Of a stretch of DNA of 64,000 nt, positions 30,108-41,190 are shown one piece after another (within the stretch, counting starts at the first letter, position 1; every line of letters begins with the position of its first letter). The notes under the pieces are model-generated. The model searched no databases. It was not told the DNA's origin and saw only the letters and a list, made by a program, of their open reading frames with translations. The DNA comes from Eutreptiella sp. 'Long Island Sound 2002'. Its lineage: Eukaryota; Euglenozoa; Euglenophyceae; Eutreptiales; Eutreptiaceae. The DNA lies in NCBI GenBank assembly GCA_964036045.1, contig OZ038381.1:139449657-139513656 (forward strand), in the 5' to 3' direction. A program made the position numbers and the translations under genes.

Positions 30108-32513
30108 TGAAAACCCTAATCAGGACTGAATGTTGGGACCGAGCTGGTGGGGGAGAGAACGTGAGCTATGACTGGTGAGGGACATCAAAAGTCATTCACA
30201 TATTGATGGCTCTTGACAAGGTGAAACCAGCTTGCAAGTGAGCCCCATCACCACGAGGACCACTTTCAAGGCTTTCTGGACCTCTGAGGGGCCAAAATGC
30301 CCCTAAATGGGCTCGAAAAGGGCTCATGTCACCCGTTGGTGCACCCCAAATGGTCTAGACTAAGGTTACGAAAATTGCGTTTTTGACCCTTTTGTGACCC
30401 ATTTTTGGTCCCAAAACAGCCCATTTTCAGGGCAATTCGGGATTCTTGGAGTACCAAAATTCGCCACCACAAGCTCAAAATGTTCCAAAAATACTTTTCT
30501 TGGTGTCGCACATGATCGGGGATCATTTTTGAGAAAAGTCATCTTTTTGCCCCTATTGGACCCTGTTGACCCTTTTGGGCACCCACCTATTTGGGCTTGA
30601 GCTTGCAGCTTGCCACAGCCTAGTGGGCCTAGGTATCGGGGCGTCCGCTTGGGCGGTTCTGAGGGATGGAAACCACAGAAAGTGGGGGCTTGCAGGTGGA
30701 GTAGGTGCCCTCGGAATCGCACCAGACCAGAGACAAGAACAGAGGGGAGCCGTAAACCGATGACCAGTGCAGTGGTGACATGCGTGCATGCAGGGAGAAG
30801 GGTAAAACAAAGACGCAGAAGCAGAAGGAAACCACGGGATAAGGCACGGACACACAGAGGGAAAGGGCAGGGGTAGGCAGCCCACAGATCGCACACAAAA
30901 AAGAACCTGAAGAAGAGGCATAAAAGCACTGCCAGACGACACACAGCGGCGAGATAACAAGCAGCGGGAGAACGGATAGGAGCAATCGGCGCATGAGGCA
31001 AGACATGGACCCGCCGGCAAACGCCACAGGGTAGCATGCGGCCGGGTGTGGTATACACATGGGATGCAGGCGGCCCAGAGGAGTATAGGCGCGGGTAACG
31101 GGATGGGATACGGGGACGGGGCCAGGTAGAAGGGTGACAAGGACAGCACAAAGTCCCCAAAGAGACCAACAGTAATCAAACAACCCCAACACAATGGGGC
31201 GAGATAGGAGCGACCCGTGCAAGACGCAAGAAACGGTCCCCGGATGGATGAGGATCCATTGGGCCTGCGCCATGGGGTTGCTGGCGGCCCTGTGGGGTGT
31301 CAACATGGGTTGAGGGGAGAGGTAGGGGGACAAGGCAAGTGGAGGAATGAGGCAAAGGGGAAAGGGACATCGTGGGGTTGCCAATGCAGCTGGACAGGGG
31401 AAAGTGTGCTGAAAGCACCAAGCAACAGACCCGTGGGACTGGGAAACCTTTCGCCATGGAGTGGGGAACCGTTGGCCAACCACGGGGAACGTGGCAACGG
31501 GAAGTCGGGAAAATGCCCTGAACCCCGGGACGGCCATGAGGTGTCAGCAGGGCTGAGGGCTGACCCTGAGGCCCCCGGGTCAAGGGCCGGAGTACCCCTG
31601 GCCTCCGGCCGCAGATGGACGACAATCAAGTACATCCAGGAGCCGAGTGGGTACTCCAGCCCATGAGGGATGGGGAGTGGTGGAATGTGGCTGAGAGCAA
31701 TGCTGCGCTGTCGGCGACCGCTATCCACAGAACACCCGCCCGCAGGCGCCCTGAAGGCTGCGCTGGGGGGGAAAGACGAGAGGATTATTTGAAGTAGGAC
31801 CGGAAGGCGCGCCCGTGAGGGCAGCGGCTGAAGGGAACCTACCACTGGTCATACCCCAAGGGAGCCTGGTACAAGTTCTCGGCCATGAGGTGAAACGCCA
31901 GGGGAACTGATGATGGAAAGCTCCCCTTCCCGCCAGAGGCAGCCACCATATAAAAAAACCAAGGGGATGTCTGATTAGGCTGCGGACGCGGCCGCCCTTA
32001 TTTACTTACTTACTTGCCCTGGGAATCTCATTTTGAGCCATGTAGCCAAAGATATGGCCTATTCTTGGTTTATGGCTGTCGGCATTTGGAGCTTCTGGGG
32101 GCATTTTTGGGCCTTTTCTGGGACATATCATGGACTTTGAGGGCCGCAAAAAGCGTGTAAACGCGGTGAGGTCAAGCGGCACGTGGGGGGTACCCACGGC
32201 TCCCCTTCGTTTGGCCATTTCGAATGTGTTCCCGGGCCATTTCGCCCAAAAAACGGCTGTCTTTCGCCCTAAACTGCTGTTTTTGACACAATGGTCTGCC
32301 ACTTCTGAATTCCGTTCCCGGCCGCCAGCGTTGATTTTCTCGCACAAACGGCGTGTGATTGTACTTCACACCCATAGGTATCATCCATCAAAATTTCCCC
32401 TGGATCCGAGGCACCACGACGGAGTTCTGATTTTCAGCCATTTTGCGCGTGCTGCTTGCTTGCTTGCTTGCTGCTTGCTCCTGCTGCTAAACTTGGTAGG
32501 TCCACCCTAGACA
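30108..32513. repeat. Family R unit 1 (~1.1 kb), interrupted by insert E
   Basis: The unit starts near 'atcaggactgaatgttggga' and, leaving out 30722-32015, ends at the 'aggtccaccctagacacta' landmark near 32513. Shared landmarks with units 2 and 3 are 'gggaccgagctggtggg', 'gtgcaccccaaatggtct', 'tttgggcttgagcttg', 'tgagccatgtagcc' and a ctgcttgctgc microsatellite near the end. No coding potential; the long minus frames through it are by-products. Confidence 0.8.
30722..32015 (+). mobile_element. Insert E: 1.3-kb 3' fragment of a non-LTR element with (TTAC)n tail
   Basis: It lies inside R unit 1 between imperfect 15-bp duplications gccctcggaatcgca (30707-30721) and gccctgggaatctca (32016-32030; 13 of 15 identical). 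The other R units read straight through this point. The right end carries tttacttacttacttg, a tetranucleotide tail, placing the 3' end on the right and the element on the plus strand. The interior has no recognisable ORF, so it is probably a truncated 3' UTR fragment. Confidence 0.7.
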
Positions 32514-32532
32514 CTAAATCAAGACTGAATAT

Positions 32533-32841
32533 TGGGACCGAGCTGGTGGGGAAGGGAACATCAGCTATGACTGGTGATGGACATCAAGGATGGATCACAT
32601 ATTGATGGCTCCCGACAAAGTGAAATCAGCTTGCAAGTGAACCGCACCACCAGGCGGACTTTCAAGGCTTTCTAAACTTCTGAGGGTCCAAAATGCCCCC
32701 AAAATGGTCTTACAATGGGCTCATTTCACCCGTTTGTGCACCCCAAATGGTCTAGAATGAGGTCTGAAAAAATGCATTTTTGACCCATTTTTGACCCGTT
32801 TTTGGTCCCAAAACAGCCGATTTTGGGTTTTTTGGAGGACC
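32533..32841. repeat. Left copy of the ~310-bp duplication flanking B1
   Basis: Starts tgggaccgagctggtgggga and is matched at 39245-39564, immediately after the B1 tail. Only a handful of substitutions and one ~12-bp gap separate the copies. Either this is an exceptionally long target-site duplication or two nearly identical R units recombined. Confidence 0.8.
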
Positions 32842-33130
32842 ACACACACCAGCAACACCAGGGCCTAGTAGGAGCACCCCACCATCGCCAGCAGCCCCCC
32901 TACCCACACCCCATACCAGCGAGCACCATCCACCAGCAGCCACCCATTACATACGGACCACAGCCCCACCCGGACGCTCATGCGGCCGCCTCCCACCCAC
33001 ACCCCGGCACCACAACCAGTCAAGAACCGCAAGGGCCGCACGGCGCACACACGCAACACCCACACGACCCACAGGGACGCCCGGGACCCCAGCCAGCACA
33101 ACACCCACCCCCGCCCCCCCCACCCCACCC
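32842..33130 (+). repeat. B1 leader, copy 1
   Basis: C- and A-rich sequence with landmarks 'cccataccagcgagcacc', 'gctcatgcggccgcctccc' and 'acacaacacccacccccgcc'. It recurs almost unchanged at 34862-35120. The pair brackets the 50-bp array and a spacer. Confidence 0.85.
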
Positions 33131-34713
33131 CACGCGATCACCGAGGGGCTGGGCCCCAGAAGCCGAGTGGGGCAGGGCCCCGTGCGACCGCCGTGGGGCT
33201 GGGCCCCAGAAGCCGAGTGGGGCAGGGCCCCGTGCGACCGCCGAGGGGCTGGGCCCCAGAAGCCGAGTGGGGCAGTGCCCCGTGCGATCACCGAGGGGCT
33301 GGGCCCCAGAAGCCGAGTGGGGCAGGGCCCCGTGCGACCGCCGAGGGGCTGGGCCCCAGAAGCCGAGTGGGGCAGGGCCCCGTGCGACCGCCGAGGGGCT
33401 GGGCCCCAGAAGCCGAGTGGGGCAGTGCCCCGTGCGATCACCGAGGGGCTGGGCCCCAGAAGCCGAGTGGGGCAGGGCCCCGTGCGACCGCCGAGGGGCT
33501 GGGCCCCAGAAGCCGAGTGGGGCAGGGCCCCGTGCGACCGCCGTGGGGCTGGGCCCCAGAAGCCGAGTGGGGCAGGGCCCCGTGCGACCGCCGTGGGGCT
33601 GGGCCCCAGAAGCCGAGTCGGGCAGGGCCCCGTGCGACCGCCGTGGGGCTGGGCCCCGGAAGCCGAGTGGGGCAGGGCCCCGTGCGATCACCGAGGGGCT
33701 GGGCCCCAGAAGCCGAGTGGGGCAGGGCCCCGTGGGACCGCCGCGGGGCTGGGCCCCAGAAGCCGGGTGGGGCAGGGCCCCGTGCGACCGCCGAGGGGCT
33801 GGGCCCCAGAAGCCGAGTGGGGCAGGGCCCCGTGCGAACGCCGTGGGGCTGGGCCCCAGAAGCCGAGAGGGGCAGGGCCCCGTGCGACCGCCGTGGGGCT
33901 GGGCCCCAGAAGCCGAGTGGGGCAGGGCCCCGTGCGACCGCCGTGGGGCTGGGCCCCAGAAGCCGAGTGGGGCAGGGCCCCGTGCGACCGCCGTGGGGCT
34001 GGGCCCCAGAAGCCGAGTGGGGCAGGGCCCCGTGCGATCACCGAGGGGCTGGGCCCCAGAAGCCGAGTGGGGCAGGGCCCCGTGCGACCGCCGAGGGGCT
34101 GGGCCCCAGAAGCCGAGTGGGGCAGGGCCCCGTGCGACCGCCGAGGGGCTGGGCCCCAGAAGCCGAGGGGGGCAGGGCCCCGTGCGACCGCCGTGGGGCT
34201 GGGCCCCAGAAGCCGAGTGGGGCAGGGCCCCGTGCGACCGCCGAGGGGCTGGGCCCCAGAAGCCGAGTGGGGCAGGGCCCCGTGCGACCGCCGTGGGGCT
34301 GGGCCCCAGAAGCCGAGTGGGGCAGGGCCCCGTGCGAACGCCGAGGGGCTGGGCCCCAGAAGCCGAGTGGGGCAGGGCCCCGTGCGACCGCCGTGGGGCT
34401 GGGCCCCAGAAGCCGAGAGGGGCAGGGCCCCGTGCGATCACCGAGGGGCTGGGCCCCAGAAGCCGAGTGGGGCAGGGCCCCGTGCGACCGCCGAGGGGCT
34501 GGGCCCCAGAAGCCGAGTGGGGCAGGGCCCCGTGCGACCGCCGAGGGGCTGGGCCCCAGAAGCCGAGTGGGGCAGGGCCCCGTGCGACCGCCGTGGGGCT
34601 GGGCCCCAGAAGCCGAGTGGGGCAGGGCCCCGTGCGACCGCCGTGGGGCTGGGCCCCAGAAGCCGAGTGGGGCAAGGCCCCGTGCGACCGCCGAGGGGCT
34701 GGGCCCCAGAAGC
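33131..34713 (+). repeat. 50-bp minisatellite, ~31.7 copies, at the 5' end of B1
   Basis: The unit is cgtgcgaccgccgaggggct followed by gggccccagaagccgagtgg and ggcagggccc, exactly 50 bp, with few substitutions. Units carrying gatca instead of gaccg fall at 33131, 33281 and 33431, then less regularly, hinting at an initial 150-bp higher-order period. The unit contains no stop codon in most frames, so long open frames cross the array on both strands (924, 652 and 609 codons plus; 551 minus). I do not call these genes. Each unit contains a GGGGCTGGGCCCC-type inverted motif. Confidence 0.95.
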
Positions 34714-34861
34714 AGTTCCAAGTGCGGTGCAGTGGTCCTCGGAGGCGGACCGTGCTGTGACTACTCCGATGACTGCGCCGCTCCCGGGGGACCCAAATTT
34801 TCTACCTAGACGGGTCCGTCGCATTTTTCAAGTCGGGAGAGTCCAACCCAACCCAACCCAA

Positions 34862-35120
34862 CCCCCCCACCCCACCACCACCAGCAGCCCCCCCACCCAC
34901 ACCCCATACCAGCGAGCACCATCCACCAGCAGCCACCCATTACATACGGACCACAGCCCCACCCGGACGCTCATGCGGCCGCCTCCCACCCACACCCCGG
35001 CACCACAACCAGTCAAGAACCGCAAGGGCCGCACGGCGCACACACGCAACACCCACACGACCCACAGGGACGCCCAGACCCCCAGCCAGCACAACACCCA
35101 CCCCCGCCCCCCCCACCACC
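34862..35120 (+). repeat. B1 leader, copy 2
   Basis: About 250 bp nearly identical to 32880-33130, preceded by a (AACCC)n-like run at 34847-34866. It leads directly into the B1 coding region. Confidence 0.85.
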
Positions 35121-35199
35121 GACAGCACCACCGCCACACCACCCCCCCCCCGCCCCCCCCCCGAGACCAGGCCACGGACGCAACACGCGGCAGCCAGCA

Positions 35200-37906
35200 C
35201 CAGCCAATGGACGTCGATACCCCCGCCGACACACGCCACCGCGAATCCCCCCTCCCGCGACCGCCACAAGAGACCCCATCGCGGGACCCCACGCGCAACA
35301 ACGACGACCACCCCTCCCAAACCCACACCACCCCTCCCATCACACCCCGCACCACCAGCCGCCGCACCGGCCGAACCCTACGCCCTACACAACCCCGCAG
35401 CGGTACGGCAGCACCTCCGGGGACTCGGGGAACAGGACGTCGTGCTGTGCCTCCGCACCTCGGGCACCAGCACCCGCATCCGGGCCGCCACCCTGGTCCA
35501 GGCGGCCACCCTGGGGGAAGGCGTCCGAGACTTCCTCTTCGACGCCTTCCTCCACGTCGCCCGACGCGACCGCCCCCCACGCGCCACCACAGACGGCGAG
35601 AGCCCGCCCCTCAAGGGGAGCCGGATCTGGGTGCCCCCCATCGACTGGGGGCGACACCTAGTCGGACACCCCGTGCCGGGGCGGGTGGACAACAAGGGCC
35701 ACACCCGCTACCACGAGCCCAACATGGCCCACCCCCCACCCGGCGCCACCCCAGAAAGCATCAAAGAGTGGGAGCGGGAAACATGGGTAGCCCGGATGGC
35801 CTCCCTAAGCAACTTCCGGCTCCACGTCCCGGGGGACATCCCCACCCCCGACGAGCAACAGCCAGCCCCCTCCACGTACATGACCCTCATGTACAATCTG
35901 CACTACACCCTCTCCACCACCAACTACCACGCACCCACTGACCACTGGGTGGTACACGGCGCCGACCCCCTCCTCCCCGCCGACTACGCCCCCCCCCACA
36001 CAGCCCAGGCCCCGACACGTACGCCAGGGGGGACAACCCGAACGACCCCCACATCTGGAGCACGTGGGAACGCAAATCCCTGGACACGCTGCTCTCCATC
36101 CGCAGCACCAGCCAGGGCCTTGGTAGGGCGATGTATTGCCTCGCCAAGTGGACCCAACGGACCTGAGGGATCCCCACGGACCGGTGGGTGTGGGTGGTCA
36201 CGCTGCGCCCCCAGCAGAGGGAAGCCCCCCCAAACCGCAGGGGACCCACCCCCCCACGCCCCACCACCCTACAGCTCTGCCCGTACATGGTTGCAGCCCG
36301 CCTCATGACGCTGCTGTGGCCGGGCCCACACACCCCCACCCAAAACTACCCCCACCTCACAGAAGGGGACATGCCCGGCATCCAGCGATGCTTCTTCCGC
36401 ACCCTCCACTACCTCCAGCAAACACACCCGCACGTCCTGGAGCAGATATGGCCAGCCCCCGGGTAACCAACGTGCCCGCGCAGCCGAGACAACGCCGCCA
36501 CACCAGCACCAGCACGCACGGATCGCCAGGGAAAACGCGCGCACACGCCCGGTGCCCGAACCCGCACCCTCTGTCTCGCTACTTGCAGGACCCAGCATCA
36601 TACGCCCGCCCCCGAAGCCCAGGACCCTCCGCGGTCTCCCACAGCCCTCTCCTCTGCCTCCGACTCCACAACCTCCACCACCACGACCACCTCATCCACC
36701 GCCACCACCACGTCCTCATCCAGCACTCCACCCCCCAGGCCGCGGGGGACACCTCCCAAACAGGCCCCCAAACACGTCCCCAGCGCGAGCAGCCCCGCCG
36801 CCGCCAAGGCCCACGCCCCGACGGGGCCCACACCCGCGACCGAGCCGAAACCCAAGACCGCCGCCAAACAGCCACCCAAAACTGTCAGCGCGCCACGACC
36901 GCAACCCGCAGCCAAGCCCAAACCCAAGTCCAAACCCGGCGCCACGACGGCAGCGCGAACCCGGCCCCCCGAGGACGTCCTCTATGACATTCGGCCCCAG
37001 CCGTCCCAGGCCCGAAGGCAGCAGCGCCCAGCGCGGCACCCCCCCACCGTCACCGCCGCCACTGCCACCACCGCCGCGGCCGAAGCACGACGCACCTCGT
37101 CCCGCCACCTCTCAAAGCCCGCACCCCAGGCCCACGGACCGCGCCCGACCAGGCCAGAACGACGTTAGGGTCCGCCAGCAGCCTCCCCGCCCCCCTACCA
37201 ACCCTCGATGACAGCCCACATACAGCGCATGCCCCACTACCGCCGCCGCCGCGAGTCCCCGCCCAACCCCAAGGCGGAGACCGCACGCGCACACCCGCGG
37301 GTCCACATCCGCGCGCGCCCCCACTCCCCACGCACCCCCACGGAACAGGACTACGAGGAATCCCCAATGCCCGCCATCGCCACCTGTCCCAACGACCCCG
37401 TCACACCCACCCACGCCCACTCCTCCGCCCAAGACCGCAGGCCCGCCAAGGAACAGTGGTGGCAGCGCTGGACCCACACGCAGCTCTGGGAGCTGCGAAA
37501 GTGGGCCCGTGGAGAGCCCTCCCTCGAGGGCCTGGTCCATCGGCCCCGCAAGGGGTCGGTGGAGAACTGCCGCCTCCGCCCGGCGGGGGGGTGGATGCCG
37601 CAGGCCGCATGGGAAGGCATGCTAGCCGATGCGCTCCACCCCCTGGGAGTCCACCCCCGCAACCTCCCCGCGCCCCAGGACCACCCGTATGTCCTCAGGC
37701 GCCTGCGGGAGACCCTCCAAGAGACGCAGCGAGACGGCATCTGCCTGTGGGACATCACCCAAAGCCCAGCCCCGCACAAACACACCCCCTCACCACCCCA
37801 CAAGCGTCGGCGCACCGACAGTGGCGACACCCACAGCACCCCAGGAGCCCTGCGCGCCACGCAACACGACGCGCCTGACCCCCCGGCCAGCGGCGCCGCC
37901 ACCTAA
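35200..37906 (+). pseudogene. B-family ORF, copy in B1 (novel conserved protein, decayed)
   Basis: Read in several plus frames. The N-terminal part has a Pro-rich start containing MDVD near 35208. A conserved globular block follows (RIWVPPIDWG near 35620-35650), then a central block (GRAMYCLAKWTQR near 36120-36160, and LTEGDMPGIQRCFFRTLHYL near 36356-36415). A Ser/Thr/Pro-rich and then Lys/Pro-rich linker comes next. The C-terminal domain at 37208-37906 contains WMPQAAWEGMLADAL. Each landmark has a counterpart in the same order in B2 on the minus strand. Frameshifts near 36000 and 36470 and a TGA near 36160 show this copy is dead. No known family is recognised; in retroelement context an RNP or capsid-like role is only a guess. 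Confidence 0.6.
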
Positions 37907-38407
37907 CCCCGTTACCCAGCAAACCACCACCACGGGGCGCCACGCCAGGCCCCGCCCAGAAGTCACCAAACGAACCGGACGCCGAAGGAGGCCAACGCAC
38001 ACAACAACGAGCACCACCACACCCAAAGGCACCGAGCCCAGGCCCGCTACCGTCGCAACCGCCTAACCGAGCCAGAACCCAAGCACAAATCAAACCCGAG
38101 CGACACCCCGAAACCGCTGACCCTTGACTCCTAACTAAGCCCGCCGAGGGAACAACGTAACCACAGCCCACACCCACAGCCCACACAGCCGCCTAACCAG
38201 CCAGCTCCAGAAGCAAAGAGACACCTCACCAAACCCACCCTGACCAAAGCCCGTGTACATCAGGACGCGCGAGCCGCACCCCTGGGGCGCGACCGCCGCC
38301 ACAGCACCGACGACACACGCCAGAGGACACAACGCTATTGCACCGCCGCACCAGTTGCCCATGCCTGTGCCTGCAGTGTACGCGCGCCCCTGTTTCTCTC
38401 TTTTTTG

Positions 38408-38429
38408 TTTTTTTTTCCCAAAAAAAAAA
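38408..38429. repeat. T9-CCC-A10 hairpin
   Basis: Nine T, then ccc, then ten A: a perfect A:T stem with a 3-nt loop, unusual in this GC-rich element. The run is also a likely hotspot for slippage. Confidence 0.8.
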
Positions 38430-38479
38430 CGAAGATTAGGGGGGGAGGAAGAGGGACACAACCACCCATGGCACACGCG

Positions 38480-38672
38480 CACCGCACACAGCAGGCACAC
38501 CGGTGAACAGGAGCCCAGTGGCCCAGGTCACCGCACATGCAACACAACACACCGAGCGAGCACACCGGTGAACAGGAGCCAGCTGGCCCAGGACACCGCA
38601 GACGCAACACAGCAAACCGCGCGGGCACACCAGTGAACAGGAGCCCAGCGGCCCAGGACACTGCACACACGT
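38480..38672 (+). repeat. Three ~64-bp tandem repeats in the B1 3' region
   Basis: The word ggtgaacaggagccc (or agtgaacaggagccc) recurs at about 38501, 38565 and 38630 with similar flanking 'ggcccaggacaccgca'. About three copies with modest divergence. Confidence 0.8.
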
Positions 38673-39228
38673 AGGGCAGCCGAGGGACAGGAAAGAACCA
38701 ATACCCCATGGGTCGGACGCACTGGGGCGACCCAGCCGACCCACCGGGCCAGTTGCAGGAGCGGTACTCCAAGGCCACTGGTCCGAGCCCGGCCAGGCTG
38801 CGTCAGGGACCAGGGCAAACGTCACCCGGAGCCATGGAAGCAACCGGTGACAGGCGAGCCGGTACACAGTCCAGGAGGGGGTCACCTGCCAAGCAGAGTG
38901 GCCCCGCAACTCAAGCCACAAGGGTGAGGCGGTCGTACCGTAGACAAGCGGGAGCAATACCCCTTGTGGTGAGAGATACTCTACACGGCTGGGCAGCACC
39001 CCAGAACTGCCGCCCAAAGGAGGGGGCATGTGGCCGTACCCATGGACACACGTGGGGACACCCTCCCACCTGGGACACATGGACCGGGTGGCCGCGACTA
39101 TGCCTTCCAAAGCACATGCGAGAGCGGCTCAAGAGGCACCTGACATAGGGCAGTGGGAGGGACAGGACGTCCCCTTGGTAAGACCTCCTTCCTGCACTGT
39201 CAAAGGAGGCATCCCGAGCTCCCGAAGA

Positions 39229-39245
39229 TACCTACCTACCTACCT
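39229..39245 (+). repeat. (TACC)n 3' tail of B1
   Basis: tacctacctacctacct directly precedes the right copy of the flanking duplication. B2 ends in the same repeat on the opposite strand at 41762-41780. Confidence 0.85.
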
Positions 39246-39564
39246 GGGACCGAGCTGGTGGGGAAGGGAACATCAGCTATGACTGGTGATGGACATCAAG
39301 GATGGATCACACATTGATGGCTCCCGACAAAGTGAAATCAGCTTGCAAGTGAACCGCACCCCCAGGCGGACGTTCAAGGCTTTCTAAACTTCTGATGGTC
39401 CAAAATGCCCCCAAAATGGTCTTAAAATGGGCTCATTTCACCCGTTTGTGCACCCCAAATGGTCTAGAATGAGGTCTGAAAAAATGCATTTTTGACCCAT
39501 TTGTGACCCATTTTTGGTCCCAAAACAGCCCATTTTCAAGACATCTTGGGATTTTTGGAGGACC
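39245..39564. repeat. Right copy of the ~310-bp duplication flanking B1
   Basis: Begins directly after the (TACC)n tail of B1 with the same bases as 32533. R sequence then continues uninterrupted past 39564, whereas the left copy stops there at the 5' border of B1. Confidence 0.8.
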
Positions 39565-40317
39565 GAAATGGGCCACAACAAGCTCAAAACAGTAGAAAAA
39601 CACTCGTTTTAGCATCGCACATGGTCAAGGATCATTTTTGAGAAAAGTCAGCTATTTGCCCCGACTGAACCCTGTTGACCTATTTCGGCACCCATATGTT
39701 TGGGCTTGAGCTTGCAGCTTGCCGCAGCCCTCTAGGCCTAGGTATTGGGGTCTAGCCGTGCATTTGGGCAATTCTAAGGGGTGGAAACCACAAAACGTGG
39801 CGGCTTGCGGGTGGAGTAGGTGCCCTTGGAATTGCATTTTGAGCCATGTAGCCAAAGATATGGCCTATTCTTGGTTGGTGGCCGTCGGCATTTGGAGCTT
39901 CTAGGGGCCTTTTTTGGCTGTTTCAGGGACATATCATGGAGTTAGAGGGCTGACTTGAGCCCGTGGATACAGGGAAGTCAAGCAGCACGTGTAGTGTGCC
40001 CGGCGTTCGGTAGGCTGTTTTGAATGTGTTCTAGGGCCTTGTTGGCGCAAAAATGGCTGTTTTCGGCCCTAAACTGCAGTGTTTGAAACTGAGGTCCGCC
40101 ACTTGCCAAGCTCGTTTCTGGCCGCCATTGTTGATTTTTGCGCTCAAACGTTGTATGGTTCTTCTTCACACCAATAGGTATCATCCATCAAAATTTCACC
40201 AGAATTTGAAGTACGACGACACAATTCTGATTTTGGGCCATTTCACGCGTGCCGCTTGCTTGCTTGCTTGCTGCTTGCTGCTGCTGCTAAACCTGGTAGG
40301 TCCACCCTAGACACTAA

Positions 40318-40397
40318 AAAGGGTTCTAAAACCAAACCTGGTTCCACCAGCTCGGTTAAAGGGTTCTAAAACCAATACTGGTTCCACCAGCTCGGTG
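40318..40397. repeat. Two 40-bp tandem copies at the start of R unit 3
   Basis: aaagggttctaaaaccaaac starts the first copy (40318-40357) and the second (40358-40397) differs at only a few bases. Sited at the junction between R units 2 and 3. Confidence 0.9.
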
Positions 40398-41190
40398 ACC
40401 CTAGCCCCAATCAAGATTGAATATCCGGACCGAGGTGGTGGGGCAGGGAACATCAGCTATGAATGGTGAGGGACACGAATGAGTCACAAATTGAAGGCTG
40501 TTGATAGAGTTGAATCAGCTTGCAAGTGATCCATATCACCACAAGGCCGACTTTGAATGCTTTTGTGGACTTGTGTGGGGCCAAATTGCCGCAAAATGGG
40601 CTCAGAATGGGCTTATTTCACCCGTTGGTGCAGGCCAAATGGTCTGCGACAGGTTTTGGAAAAACGTGTTTTTGACCCACTTTTGACCCCTTTTTGCTCC
40701 CAAAACTGCGCATCTTCAAGGCATTTGCAGAATTTCGGTGGACCTAAATGGGCCACCACAAGCTCAAAACGGTCCAAAAACAAGTCCTTTAGCATCACAG
40801 ACGGTCTAGGATCGTTTTTGAGAAAAGTCATTTTTCTCCCCCTACTGGAGCCTGTTGACCCATTTGGGCACCTACCTGTTTGGGCTTGAGCTTGGAGCTT
40901 GCGGCAGCCTACCGGCCCTAGGAACGGTGGTCCAGGCGTCCATTTGGGCAATTCTGAGGGGTGGAAACCACGAAACGTGGGGGATTGCGGGTGGACTAGG
41001 GGCCCTCGGAATCGCGCTTTGAGCCATGTAGCCAAACATATGGCCCGTTCTTGGTTTGTGGCTGTCGCCGGCCAATCCTCACAAAATTTGCGGCTTCTGG
41101 GGGCTTTTTTCGGCCGTTGCTTGGACTTATGGTGGAGTTAGAGGGCTGCAAAGAGCTCGTTGACACAGGAAAATCGAGCCGCGCATGGAG
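40398..41190. repeat. Family R unit 3, truncated
   Basis: Begins with the usual 'atcaagattgaatatccgga', shows the same landmarks as units 1 and 2 but is more diverged. It fades out near 41190 before the ctgcttgctgc end region. The duplication landmark gtgcaccccaaatggtct is altered here. Confidence 0.7.

Larger units (their letters stand above)
37907..39228 (+). other. B1 3' untranslated region
   Basis: No coding frame supported. It contains a T9-CCC-A10 hairpin (38408-38429) and three 64-bp repeats (about 38480-38672). The rest is GC-rich unique sequence leading to the tail. Confidence 0.55.
32842..39245 (+). mobile_element. Element B1: GC-rich non-LTR element copy with 5' minisatellite
   Basis: GC-rich insert in R unit 2, ending in a (TACC)n tail that also ends B2 on the other strand. 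From 5' to 3': leader copy 1, 50-bp array, 150-bp spacer, leader copy 2, a decayed ORF shared with B2 (35.2-37.9 kb), a 3' region with a T/A hairpin and 64-bp repeats, and the tail. No RT is present in this copy. It may be a non-autonomous or internally deleted relative of B2, which keeps the end of an ORF2-like frame before the same ORF. Confidence 0.75.
32514..40316. repeat. Family R unit 2 (~1.1 kb), split by element B1
   Basis: R sequence runs from 32514 to about 32841, is interrupted by B1, and restarts at 39245, continuing to the 'aggtccaccctagacacta' end at about 40316. The first ~310 bp of the unit are present on both sides of B1 (32533-32841 and 39245-39564). The two copies are much more alike to each other than to units 1 and 3, apart from a ~12-bp deletion in the left copy. 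Confidence 0.8.

Noticed and set aside
33131-34713. Long open frames through the 50-bp array as genes (up to 924 codons)
   Set aside because: They exist in several frames on both strands because the unit lacks stops; none has a start, domain or codon pattern that singles it out.
33131-34713. CRISPR array
   Set aside because: Units are contiguous with no variable spacers, and the window is eukaryotic.
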